From positions 1 to 64,000 of the forward strand of contig DATJOJ010000011.1 of NCBI GenBank assembly GCA_035507035.1: a stretch of DNA of 64,000 nt, written 5' to 3'. The position numbers were made by a program, and so were the translations under genes. This stretch comes from DATJOJ01 sp035507035 (GTDB lineage: Bacteria; Acidobacteriota; Terriglobia; Terriglobales; Acidobacteriaceae). Shown here piece by piece: positions 9,260 through 18,306 of this stretch (its first letter is position 1; every line of letters begins with the position of its first letter). The notes under the pieces were generated by a model. It searched no databases. It was not told the origin of the DNA and was given only the letters and a program-made list of their open reading frames with translations.

Positions 9260-9814
9260 CTAGCCTTCCCGAGGCATGATACAGATATCCGGCAGGTTAC
9301 GGTATTTTTCGGCGTAATCAAGGCCGTAACCAACCACATACAGGTCGTCAATAGTGAACCCGAGATAATCGGCTTGCATCGGCTGCTTGCGGCGGGAGGG
9401 CTTGTCGAGAAGAGCTGCAATGCGAAGAGATTTCGGTTTGTGCGCCAGCAGGATGTGCCTCAGGTATGTGAGGGTTAGTCCTGTGTCAAGAATATCTTCC
9501 ACCAGAATCACGTTGCGGTCCTTCATGGATTGGTCGACGTCTTTGGTGAGGCGAACTTCTCTGGTTGAATCCCAGCCGAGCTTCAGTTCTTGTGCGGGGC
9601 TGGGGCGGTTGCCATAGCTGGAAACGCCGATGAAATCGAAGGTCGCATCGAGTTCTACCTGGCGAGACAGGTCGCTGAGAAAAATCGCTGCACCCTTTAA
9701 TACGCCAACGAAGATGACGCTTTCGCCGGAGAAGTCGCGAGTGATATCTGCCCCCAAGGCAGCTACTCGAGCCGCGATTTGCTCGCGTGAAATGAGGACC
9801 TTTAGTTCCGGCAT
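9260..9814 (-). CDS. hpt: hypoxanthine phosphoribosyltransferase
   Basis: This 184-residue enzyme salvages hypoxanthine and guanine to IMP and GMP using PRPP. The PRPP-binding loop VILVEDILDTGLTLTYL is complete. The early EQIAARVAALGADI and FVGVLKGAAIFLSDL segments, SSYGN, and the C-terminal GFTIDDLYVVGYGLDYAEKYR are typical of bacterial Hpt, as is the length. It is the first gene of a likely hpt-phosphatase-lysA transcription unit. Confidence 0.96.
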   Translation of the reverse strand: MPELKVLISREQIAARVAALGADITRDFSGESVIFVGVLKGAAIFLSDLSRQVELDATFDFIGVSSYGNRPSPAQELKLGWDSTREVRLTKDVDQSMKDRNVILVEDILDTGLTLTYLRHILLAHKPKSLRIAALLDKPSRRKQPMQADYLGFTIDDLYVVGYGLDYAEKYRNLPDICIMPREG

Positions 9815-9947
9815 GGCGAAACAGTTTAAACTAGCACTTAGTAATTGGCACGTAGCATTCAGCTAGCACAGCTTTTCTTTAGATTAGCGACATCCTCGTA
9901 GCCAAGGGCCAAGTGCTAACTGCCGAACTCAGGAGCCGAAAACAGAC

Positions 9948-10649
9948 ATGAATCTTAACGGAATCAAACTTACCTGGCTTGGCCACGCCACGTTTCGCGT
10001 GGAAACTCCCGGCGGGAAGACCATTCTCATCGATCCGTGGGTGATGGGAAACCCGGCATGCCCTGAGAAAGAGAGGACTGTCAAGGAAGTGAACATCATG
10101 CTCTGCACGCACGGGCACTTCGATCACATCGGGGACGCGGTCGAGATTGCAAAGAAACACAAGCCGAAAGTTGTAGGCATTCCCGAACTCTGCGGTTGGC
10201 TTCAAAAGAAGGGCGTCGAACAAACTGCGGAAATGAACAAAGGCGGAACGCAAGTAGTCGAAGACATTAAGGTCACCATGGTGCATGCCGACCATTCTTG
10301 TGGAATCAGAGATGGGGATGAGCTGGTTTATGGCGGCGAGGCGTGTGGTTATGTGGTGGAGTTTTCCAATGGCGTGAAGATCTATCACGCCGGCGACACG
10401 AATGTGTTCGGCGATATGCAGATCATTCGCGAACTTTACGGCCCGAGCATCGTCATGCTTCCCATTGGCGACCACTACACCATGAGTCCACGTGAGGCTG
10501 CCTATGCCTGCAAGCTCTTACAACCGAAAACTGTGATCCCAATGCATTTCGGTACGTTTCCAGTGTTAACGGGCAAGCCGAGCGATCTACAAAAGTTAGT
10601 CTCTGGAATCGAAGTCAGGGAATTGAAACCGGGCGAAACAATTGCATAG
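9948..10649 (+). CDS. UPF0173-type metallo-beta-lactamase-fold hydrolase
   Basis: This 233-residue protein of the metal-dependent hydrolase UPF0173 (YtkL-like) family begins with the family signature LTWLGHATFRVETPGGKTILIDPW. The zinc motif THGHFDHIGD follows, then MVHADHSC, HAGDTNVFGDM and the C-terminal IPMHFGTFPVLTG. It is cytoplasmic and the substrate is unknown. It faces away from hpt across a 133-base gap. Confidence 0.93.
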   Translation: MNLNGIKLTWLGHATFRVETPGGKTILIDPWVMGNPACPEKERTVKEVNIMLCTHGHFDHIGDAVEIAKKHKPKVVGIPELCGWLQKKGVEQTAEMNKGGTQVVEDIKVTMVHADHSCGIRDGDELVYGGEACGYVVEFSNGVKIYHAGDTNVFGDMQIIRELYGPSIVMLPIGDHYTMSPREAAYACKLLQPKTVIPMHFGTFPVLTGKPSDLQKLVSGIEVRELKPGETIA

Positions 10650-10696
10650 CAATCGATACGATGGAGGACGGGCGCTGTCGCCTGTTGTAAACCGAC

Positions 10697-11365
10697 TTGC
10701 CTAGACCGAAGGAAATCAAGCCTGACTGGCGCATGGGTGGCATTACTGCCGATCGCGTAGACGATTATCTTTACTCTCTGCTTCCCGTCCGCGATGAGGT
10801 TCTCACAGAAATTGAAGCCGAAGCTGCGCGGCGCGACGTACCGATCGTCGGACCGGCTGTCGGTCGAATTCTCTACCAGTTGGCTCGCATGATAGAGGCC
10901 AAGACTGTCTTTGAGATGGGGTCGGCAATTGGTTACTCCACGATTTGGTGGGCACGCGCTGTCGGCAAGGGCGGACGCGTATTCTACACCGATGGCAACC
11001 GCAAGAATGCCGATGAAGCACGAAAGTATTTTAAGCGGGTGGGTGTCGAAGATAGGATCGAAATTGAAGTCGGCGATGCATTGGAACTTTTGTCCGAGAG
11101 GAAAGAAGAATTCGACATCATTTTTAACGATGTTGACAAGGAAGATTATCCTCGCGTTCTTCGCCTGGCACTTCCTCGACTACGGAAAGGCGGACTCTTT
11201 GTAACGGACAATGTCTTGTGGAGCGGGCGAGTGGCGGATGCGAAAAGCTCCGATCCATCGACCAAAGCGATTCGGGAATTCAATCGCCTGTTGTACAGTT
11301 CATCAGACTTGTTCGCTACGATTTTGCCCATCCGCGATGGTGTTGCCGTTGCGATGAAGGTTTAG
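10697..11365 (+). CDS. class I SAM-dependent O-methyltransferase
   Basis: This protein of about 222 residues belongs to the O-methyltransferase family 3 (COMT-like). It has a SAM-binding VFEMGSAIGYSTIWWARAVG, an acidic VFYTDGN, and the metal-site IIFNDVDKEDYPRVL, then GLFVTDNVLWSGRV and the C-terminal PIRDGVAVAMKV. It is predicted to methylate a small hydroxylated molecule. The start is a TTG without a clear ribosome site; an in-frame ATG at 10733 (MGGITADRVDD) is an alternative. It lies 47 bases after the UPF0173 gene on the same strand. Confidence 0.9.
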   Translation: MPRPKEIKPDWRMGGITADRVDDYLYSLLPVRDEVLTEIEAEAARRDVPIVGPAVGRILYQLARMIEAKTVFEMGSAIGYSTIWWARAVGKGGRVFYTDGNRKNADEARKYFKRVGVEDRIEIEVGDALELLSERKEEFDIIFNDVDKEDYPRVLRLALPRLRKGGLFVTDNVLWSGRVADAKSSDPSTKAIREFNRLLYSSSDLFATILPIRDGVAVAMKV

Positions 11366-11432
11366 AGAGCGAGAAGCCCCAATCTGCTCTGGCATGGCGG
11401 GCAATTCTCGCGTATATTGTTCGCCTCATCTC

Positions 11433-12332
11433 ATGCCTGAGCCGCGCCCCAAGCCGGTGGTTACGATTCGTGATCTGGCAACATTTGATGATCTGAAGCA
11501 GGTCGAAGCCGTTGAAAGGGAAGTGTGGCAGCTGTCTGACCTCGATACCACGCCTCTTACTCTTACTATAGCGACCCAGGCTGCCGGCAGTATCTGGCTG
11601 GGAGCGTTTGAAGACAAGAAGTTGGTGGGCTTTGCTTTCGGTTTCTTGGGACTCGAGCGAGGACACGCGATCGTCCACTCTCATATGCTGGCCGTGCTTG
11701 CACCATACAGAAATCTACATCTGGGTTACAAGCTGAAATTGGCTCAACGTGAACGTGTCCTGGGGATGCGGATGAATGGCGGCCGGGTTAACGAGATTAC
11801 GTGGACATTCGATCCTCTGCAAAGCAAGAACGCCCATTTCAATTTCTCACGGCTGGGGGTGATCTCGTCAGATTACAAACCGGACTTCTACGGGCCGGAA
11901 ACCTCCAGTGTGTTGCATCGCAACGGCACTGACCGGCTCTGGGTGCGATGGCCAATTTCCAGTCGGCGCGCACAAGATCGGCTCCAGGGCAGGGACAATC
12001 GCGCGGAGGTGTTGGATGCCCTACGTACCATTACGCCATTGATCCAGTTCAATGCGAAGGCGCAACCGACCAGAACAGATCTGGCCGGGGCCTTACAGCG
12101 GCAGAGAGTTGCCATAGAGATCCCTAGCGAAATCGCATTGGTCGAGAAGGACGACGCCGGTCTCGCAAGAGAATGGCGCGAGGCAACTCGTTGGGGATTC
12201 GGCCAAGCACTCGACGCCGGTTTTTTTGTGGCCGAGTTTTGCCGAAGTGTGCGAGGGCAGCAAGGGCCGGGTGTCTATTTACTGGAAAAAGGGCGCATCG
12301 AGGATTACGTTCCGGAATTTGCCTACCAGTAA
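11433..12332 (+). CDS. GNAT-fold N-acetyltransferase-like protein
   Basis: The roughly 299-residue protein resembles the predicted GNAT-superfamily group COG3375. Its N-terminal half shows ATFDDLKQVEAVEREVW, GAFEDKKLVGFAFGF, HSHMLAVLAPYRNLHLGYKLK (the acetyl-CoA loop region, an atypical R-N-L-H-L-G-Y-K) and ITWTFDPLQSKNAHFN. The C-terminal half is specific to the group. The substrate is unknown. ATG 11433 is preferred over 11394 because it begins just before the conserved VTIRDL; neither has a good ribosome site. Confidence 0.8.
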   Translation: MPEPRPKPVVTIRDLATFDDLKQVEAVEREVWQLSDLDTTPLTLTIATQAAGSIWLGAFEDKKLVGFAFGFLGLERGHAIVHSHMLAVLAPYRNLHLGYKLKLAQRERVLGMRMNGGRVNEITWTFDPLQSKNAHFNFSRLGVISSDYKPDFYGPETSSVLHRNGTDRLWVRWPISSRRAQDRLQGRDNRAEVLDALRTITPLIQFNAKAQPTRTDLAGALQRQRVAIEIPSEIALVEKDDAGLAREWREATRWGFGQALDAGFFVAEFCRSVRGQQGPGVYLLEKGRIEDYVPEFAYQ

Positions 12333-12511
12333 ACTCAGCTTTGACAAGGGAAGTCATCCGGCTTTCCTACATCAAAGACTGTAGAGGGAGCCGCAAGGTC
12401 GTGGTGCATAATGATGTGATTGGTTCGCGTTTGTCGGTTCTTTTGGGCGAGAACTTCGGGCAACGCGGATTTTTGCTAGCCTACTCAGTGCAAAAACAGA
12501 GAGCGTAATCC

Positions 12512-15500
12512 TTGAGTCTTAAAAAGATCTTGATTGTTGATGATCACGAGGCAGTGCGACGTGGAATACGCTCTTTGTTCACGTCTCATTCGCAGTGGAA
12601 AATCTGTGGCGAAGCTGTCGACGGGCTGGAAGCAATTGAGAAAGCGAAATCCCTTCGTCCAGACGTCATTCTCATGGACGTCTCTATGCCTCGCATGGAT
12701 GGAGTCGAGGCGACGCGAATTATCCGGCGCGAAATTCCTGAGATTGATGTTCTCATCATTAGCCAAAATGATCCCGGCCTCATGCAGGAAGCGGCTGTAC
12801 ATGTCGGCGCGAAAGGGTTCATACAGAAATCAAAATTGGCGCGAGATCTGTTTCTCGCCCTCGAGAAGGTTGATGGTGCGAATGGGAAGCGTCCATTAGC
12901 TTCTGGTCCGGAGGTCGAGAACCGGAACCGAGTACTTTCCACTTTAGACTCTGAGGTCGAAGGTGTCTCGGGTTTGGCGGATTCGACCGATGCTCCGCCC
13001 TGGCTAGTGGGCGGAGGAGAGATGGGAGAGCGCATGCGATCGTTGGATTGGTCGCAAACCCACCTAGGACCCATCGAGCAGTGGCCACAAAGTCTAAGAA
13101 CCTCGGTTAGCATCTGCCTCGCGTCTAGCTTTCCGATTGTGATGTACTGGGGACCCGAATACGTCGTTCTTTACAACGACGCTTATCGGGCGATTTTGGG
13201 CAGCAAGCATCCCTGGGCGCTAGGCCAGCCTTGCCGTGAGTGTTGGGCCGAAATCTGGAGCACGATCGGTCCTATGCTTCAGGGGGTCGTCGATTCCGGA
13301 AAGGCCACATGGTCGGACGATCTTCTCCTCCTTCTGAAGCGCCATGGTTATGCGGAAGAATGTTACTTTTCTTTCTCATTTAGTCCGATCAGGATTGAGA
13401 CTGGCGGAGTAGGCGGTGTGTTCACCGCTGTTATGGAGACAACCGCCAACGTAATTGGCGAGCGCCGCCTGCAAACTTTGCGTGATCTGGCTGCGCATGC
13501 CGTGGACGCAAATACCGAGGCCGACGCGTTACGCATTGCCGCTACGATCCTCGGCCAAAACCTGCGTGACATCCCGTTCTCGGTATTGTGCGAAGTAGGG
13601 GGAGCAAACAAATCGGTTCGGGTTCTGGGAACAGCGGGAATTGAGAGCACACATCCGTTCTGCGAATCCTTGGGCGCGTCGGGTTCGAGCCTCTATCAGC
13701 AGCTCCAAGCCGTGGCCAACTCTCGCGACAGGCTGGAAATTGGAGATCTGCGCGACTGGGATGACGAACTTCCCACCGGAGCCTGGCAGGTGGCCCCTGA
13801 AAGCGCACTTCTGCTGCCAGTTGGCGACGTGGGCAATGAACATGCTCGCGGGGTCTTGCTAGCAGCGGTAAGTCCACAGAAGGCCTTGAGTGATCGCTAT
13901 CACACCTTCTTTCAGTTGGTCGCACGTCAAATCGCTACCAGCGTCGCGGATGCACGATCTCACGATCAGGAGAGGAAGCGATCCGCGGCCTTAGCTGAAG
14001 TTGACCGGGAGAAGACTGCCTTTTTCAGCAACGTCAGTCACGAATTCCGAACGCCTCTCACCTTAATGCTGGGTCCTTTGGAAGACGTTTTGGCCGGCGA
14101 CGGCCTGCCCCCGGAACACCGGGGGCGCCTGGAGTTGGCTCATCGAAATTCCTTGCGCTTGCTCAAACTGGTCAACAGTCTGCTGGATTTTTCGCGGCTC
14201 GAGGCGGGCCGGATGCAGGCTTCTTACGAACCTACGGACGTAGGCACTTTCACGGCAGAACTTGCAACCATGTTCGGTTCCGCAGTTGAGCGCGCCGGAA
14301 TGCGGTTGATCCTGGATTGCCCGCGAGTTTCGAAGCCAGTGTATGTGGATCGCGAGATGTGGGAGAAGATCGTCTTCAACCTGCTCTCGAATGCTTTCAA
14401 GTACACTCTCGCTGGCGAGATTGATGTTTCGCTTCGGGAGACAGGCAATGCTGTCGAACTCTCTGTGCGGGATACAGGAGTGGGAATTTCTTCTGATGAC
14501 CTGCCACATTTATTCGAACGCTTCTACCGAGTAGCAGGCGCACGGGGCCGCACGTTTGAGGGAAGTGGCATTGGCTTGGCGCTCGTACAGGAATTGGCGA
14601 AGCTGCATGGCGGTAACGTGCGGGTGCAAAGCGAGCTAAACAAGGGAAGCACTTTCACGGTTTCTATTCCGATGGGCAAGGATCACTTGCCCTTGGAGCG
14701 TATCAATGCCGAACGGACTCTGGCCTCCACGGGTATCAGTGGAAAGGCCTACGTGCAAGAAGCGCTGGGCTGGCTTTCGGGCCACGAAGGAACCTCGGAG
14801 CGTCTTCAAGACGATAGTTTCGCCCGGCCTGCGGAATCTGTTTACCCCGCCCGCCCTGGTTCAGGACCGCCGCGAAAGCGTATTCTCCTCGCCGATGATA
14901 GTGCGGATATGCGGGAGTACGTCCGGCGACTGCTGGAGGAGCATTACGAGGTGGAGACGGTAAGCGACGGGCAAGCCGCGCTTAACAGCGTACGAGCGCG
15001 CCGTCCGAGTCTGATTCTCTCCGACGTTATGATGCCGGGGATGGACGGATTCGGATTGGTGGAAGCCCTTCGCGCCGACGATACGCTAAAGAGCATTCCG
15101 GTCATCCTTCTATCTGCGCGCGCTGGCGAAGAAGCAAAAGTCGAGGGGCTTCAGGCGGGCGCCGACGATTATCTGATCAAACCTTTTTCTGCGCGCGAAC
15201 TCCTGGCCCGAGTCAGATCGCATTTGAAGATGCTGGAAATAAGGCAACAGCGTCAAGAACTGGAACACAAGCTCCGTCTTGACGCCGAATTGCTCGCTGC
15301 CATCGTTGCGTCCTCTGACGATGCCATTATCAGCAAAAACCTCGACGGCGTGATCACCAGTTGGAACAGCAGTGCCGAACGGATTTTTGGCTACACAGCG
15401 GAAGAAGCGATTGGCAAGCATATAACCCTGCTCATTCCTCCTGAGCGGCGCGAGGAAGAGATCGGAATTATCAATCGCCTTCGCATGGGCAAACGGATCG

Positions 15501-17215
15501 ATCATTATCAGACGGTTCGTGTACGTAAAGACGGTAGTCGCGTCGATGTTTCGTTAACGATCTCGCCCGTGAGAGATGCTTCGGGATGTGTTGTTGGAGC
15601 CTCCAAAGTTGCTCGCGACATCACCGAGCAAAAGCGGTTCGAGGAAAGGGAACGGAAGGCCATGGCGGAGGCGGTAGCGGCCACGGCCAAATTCCGCGCA
15701 GTATTCGAACAGACTACTGTTTTCGCGGCGATTATGACGAACGACGGAATCCTGGTCGAGGCCAATAAGCTCTGTCTGGAGGCCTGCGGATATCGCGCCG
15801 AGGACGTTTTAGGTAAGCCATTTTGGGAGACTGGTTGGTGGCGAAATCATCCGGACGCACGGGATAAGATCCGGGCCGCGACACCGCTGGCGGCGCAGGG
15901 AATCTGCTTCCGCGAAATTCTCCACTATTCCTGGGCCGACGGGACCGAGCGGCTGGTTGACTTTGCCCTGTATCCCATCCTTGACGATAAGGGCGAAGTT
16001 CTGTTTCTGCACCCGACAGGCGTAGACATTACCGATCTCAAGCGCGCAGAAGAGAACTATCGGACGCTGGCGGATAACATTTCCCAGTTTGCCTGGATGG
16101 CCGACTGCACCGGCTGGATCTTCTGGTACAACCGCCGCTGGTTCGAATACACGGGTACCACAATGGAAGAGATGAAAGCTTGGGGCTGGAAGAAAGTGCA
16201 CCATCCCCAGCATCTAGGCCGGGTGATTGAAAAATTCAAAAAGCATATTGAATCTGGCGAAGTGTGGGAAGACACCTTTCCGCTGCGCGGTAAGAATGGC
16301 GAGTTTCGTTGGTTCCTGTCCCGGGCTGTTCCCATCCGCGATGCCGCCGGAAAGATCACGCGTTGGTTTGGCACAAACACCGACATTACGGAGCTTCGCG
16401 ACGCGCAAGAAGCGCTGCGCAAAAGTATCGAATTTACCGAGGACCAGGTGCGGGATCGCACTCAGGAACTTCAACAGCGTAATCGCGAGGTGACGGCACA
16501 GACTGAACAGCTTCGGTTACTCTCACAACGCCTCTTGAAAACGCAGGATGAAGAGCGGCGTCATATTGCCCGGGAATTGCATGACAGTGCGGGTCAGACC
16601 CTGACTGTTCTGAGCATAGGCCTGGCGCAACTAGCACAAAAGGCGGCCCGCAGTGCGCCCGAACTCGCCACCGACGCGGAGATGATCGAGGAAACGGTGC
16701 GCCAATTGCACCGTGAGATACGCACGACCTCTTATTTACTGCACCCGCCTTTGCTCGACGAAGCCGGACTATCTTCTGCGCTGAACTGGTATACGAAGGG
16801 GCTGGTCGAGCGCAGCGGACTCGATATCAGCCTTCATCTCTCGGAGCAATTTGGGAGGTTGCCGCGCGATTTGGAGTTACTGGTTTTTCGCATAGTGCAG
16901 GAATGCGTGACCAATATTCATCGTCATTCCGGAAGCAAGGCTGCTTCGATTCACATTGATCGCGCATCGGATCAGATCACTGTCCAAATCCGCGACCAGG
17001 GGAAGGGAATGACGCCAGAGAAGTTGGCAGAGATTCAATCGTATGGTTCGGGCGTGGGGATTCAAGGGATGCGGGAGCGATTGCGTCAATTCGGGGGCAA
17101 ACTAATGATCGAATCCGACGCCTCCGGCACTCGAATCCTGGTATCCGTCCCGCTAGCGGCAGAGGCTTCAAGAGAGGAGGAGAGCGGAACGGAGCCGCTG
17201 CAGGCGGCGGTGTAA
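12512..17215 (+). CDS. hybrid sensor kinase with two distinct kinase cores
   Basis: A 1567-residue signalling protein. Domains in order: a receiver (residues 4-120, acceptor Asp56); a PAS-like domain (about 170-300, MYWGPEYVVLYNDAYRAILG); a GAF-like domain (about 320-490); a HisKA dimerisation domain with NVSHEFRTP (His510) and HATPase (N-box NLLSNAFKY, GIGLALVQ); a second receiver (Asp838 in LSDVMMPGMDG); three PAS/PAC domains (about 925-1310); then HisKA_3 with ARELHDSAGQTL (His1357) and a NarL-type HATPase (FRIVQECVTNIHRHS). No transmembrane segment is visible, so it should be cytoplasmic. The start is TTG at the beginning of the receiver. It stands alone on the + strand with no DNA-binding regulator next to it. 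Confidence 0.92.
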   Translation: MSLKKILIVDDHEAVRRGIRSLFTSHSQWKICGEAVDGLEAIEKAKSLRPDVILMDVSMPRMDGVEATRIIRREIPEIDVLIISQNDPGLMQEAAVHVGAKGFIQKSKLARDLFLALEKVDGANGKRPLASGPEVENRNRVLSTLDSEVEGVSGLADSTDAPPWLVGGGEMGERMRSLDWSQTHLGPIEQWPQSLRTSVSICLASSFPIVMYWGPEYVVLYNDAYRAILGSKHPWALGQPCRECWAEIWSTIGPMLQGVVDSGKATWSDDLLLLLKRHGYAEECYFSFSFSPIRIETGGVGGVFTAVMETTANVIGERRLQTLRDLAAHAVDANTEADALRIAATILGQNLRDIPFSVLCEVGGANKSVRVLGTAGIESTHPFCESLGASGSSLYQQLQAVANSRDRLEIGDLRDWDDELPTGAWQVAPESALLLPVGDVGNEHARGVLLAAVSPQKALSDRYHTFFQLVARQIATSVADARSHDQERKRSAALAEVDREKTAFFSNVSHEFRTPLTLMLGPLEDVLAGDGLPPEHRGRLELAHRNSLRLLKLVNSLLDFSRLEAGRMQASYEPTDVGTFTAELATMFGSAVERAGMRLILDCPRVSKPVYVDREMWEKIVFNLLSNAFKYTLAGEIDVSLRETGNAVELSVRDTGVGISSDDLPHLFERFYRVAGARGRTFEGSGIGLALVQELAKLHGGNVRVQSELNKGSTFTVSIPMGKDHLPLERINAERTLASTGISGKAYVQEALGWLSGHEGTSERLQDDSFARPAESVYPARPGSGPPRKRILLADDSADMREYVRRLLEEHYEVETVSDGQAALNSVRARRPSLILSDVMMPGMDGFGLVEALRADDTLKSIPVILLSARAGEEAKVEGLQAGADDYLIKPFSARELLARVRSHLKMLEIRQQRQELEHKLRLDAELLAAIVASSDDAIISKNLDGVITSWNSSAERIFGYTAEEAIGKHITLLIPPERREEEIGIINRLRMGKRIDHYQTVRVRKDGSRVDVSLTISPVRDASGCVVGASKVARDITEQKRFEERERKAMAEAVAATAKFRAVFEQTTVFAAIMTNDGILVEANKLCLEACGYRAEDVLGKPFWETGWWRNHPDARDKIRAATPLAAQGICFREILHYSWADGTERLVDFALYPILDDKGEVLFLHPTGVDITDLKRAEENYRTLADNISQFAWMADCTGWIFWYNRRWFEYTGTTMEEMKAWGWKKVHHPQHLGRVIEKFKKHIESGEVWEDTFPLRGKNGEFRWFLSRAVPIRDAAGKITRWFGTNTDITELRDAQEALRKSIEFTEDQVRDRTQELQQRNREVTAQTEQLRLLSQRLLKTQDEERRHIARELHDSAGQTLTVLSIGLAQLAQKAARSAPELATDAEMIEETVRQLHREIRTTSYLLHPPLLDEAGLSSALNWYTKGLVERSGLDISLHLSEQFGRLPRDLELLVFRIVQECVTNIHRHSGSKAASIHIDRASDQITVQIRDQGKGMTPEKLAEIQSYGSGVGIQGMRERLRQFGGKLMIESDASGTRILVSVPLAAEASREEESGTEPLQAAV

Positions 17216-17228
17216 GTCCTCTTCGGAG

Positions 17229-18269
17229 CTAGTCCCCCGTCAAAATTCTCCAGGCTTCTCGGCTGGTCACCATGACGTGCTGAACGCTTTTGACCGCTTT
17301 CATATACTGTGCGCGCTCGAACGCCGTGGGGTCTGGGCAGCGTAACTGGCTCATGCTGCCTTTCAGTTGTTGCACTGACTCGTATTCGTGCTTTTCCATC
17401 CATTCGAGCAAACCATCTTCGATGTACCGCACATGACTGGTCCCATTTCTTAGTAATGTGGAGCAAAGCATGGTCACGTCCGCGCCCACCATCAATAACT
17501 TGATCACGTCCTCCGGGCCATGTACGCCGCTAGTCGCCGCCAGATTGGCGCGAACTCGACCAAATAGAATTCCGATCCAGGTAAGCGGCAGACGTAGCGC
17601 TTGCGGTGTGCTGAGCAGCACATTTGGTTTGATTTCCAGTTCATCGAGATCGATGTCCGGCTGATAAAAGCGGTTGAACAGCACCATGGCGTCAGCGCCG
17701 GCCTGGTCCAGACGCTTAGCCATATTCGCCATGTTGCTAAAGAACGGGCTCAGCTTGACTGCGACCGGAATCTGCACCGCGGACTTGACGGCTCTCACGA
17801 TGTCTACGTAAGTTTGCTCGATTTCGGCTGCGGTCAGATCCGGATTTGCCGGAAGGCTATAGATATTGCATTCGAGAGCATCGGCTCCCGCCTGCTCGAT
17901 TTGTTTGGCATAGTCGATCCATCCGCCTACGGTAGTACCGTTCAGACTGGCGATGATCGGAATGTGTACGGCTTTCTTTGCTTTCCGAATGTGCTCGAGA
18001 TAACCTTCGGGGCCGATGCGAAATTCTGTCGGGGTAGGCAAGTAACTGGTGGCTTCAGCAAAACTTTCGGTGTGCGCCGACAAATGATGATCGAGTTCGA
18101 AATTCTCCTGGCGGAGTTGCTCTTCGAAGAGTGAATATAGGACGACGGCCGACGCACCAACGTCCTCTAGGCGACAAATGCTATCGATTTCGTGGGAGAG
18201 TGGGGACGCCGAGGGCACCAAGGGCGTTCTCAACTTGAGGCCTAGATAAGTCGTGGTCAGATCGATCAT
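17229..18269 (-). CDS. dihydroorotate dehydrogenase-like flavoprotein
   Basis: This 346-residue TIM-barrel protein is related to class 1 dihydroorotate dehydrogenases. It has MIDLTTTYLGLKLRTPLVPSAS, IIASLNGTT, ALECNIYSLP, VAVKLSPFF and ATSGVHGPEDVIKLLMVGA. The usual active-site stretch with Cys is not obvious, and this subgroup is typically found beside nifJ rather than in pyrimidine operons, so the function may differ from pyrimidine synthesis. The ATG at 18269 is preceded by an excellent AGGAGGAACTT site; the frame extends to 18413 into nifJ but that region is excluded. It lies 37 bases after nifJ on the same strand, which suggests an operon. Confidence 0.9.
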   Translation of the reverse strand: MIDLTTTYLGLKLRTPLVPSASPLSHEIDSICRLEDVGASAVVLYSLFEEQLRQENFELDHHLSAHTESFAEATSYLPTPTEFRIGPEGYLEHIRKAKKAVHIPIIASLNGTTVGGWIDYAKQIEQAGADALECNIYSLPANPDLTAAEIEQTYVDIVRAVKSAVQIPVAVKLSPFFSNMANMAKRLDQAGADAMVLFNRFYQPDIDLDELEIKPNVLLSTPQALRLPLTWIGILFGRVRANLAATSGVHGPEDVIKLLMVGADVTMLCSTLLRNGTSHVRYIEDGLLEWMEKHEYESVQQLKGSMSQLRCPDPTAFERAQYMKAVKSVQHVMVTSREAWRILTGD

Positions 18270-18306
18270 AAGTTCCTCCTCTAACGAACATTCGTTTCGG
18301 CGAATT

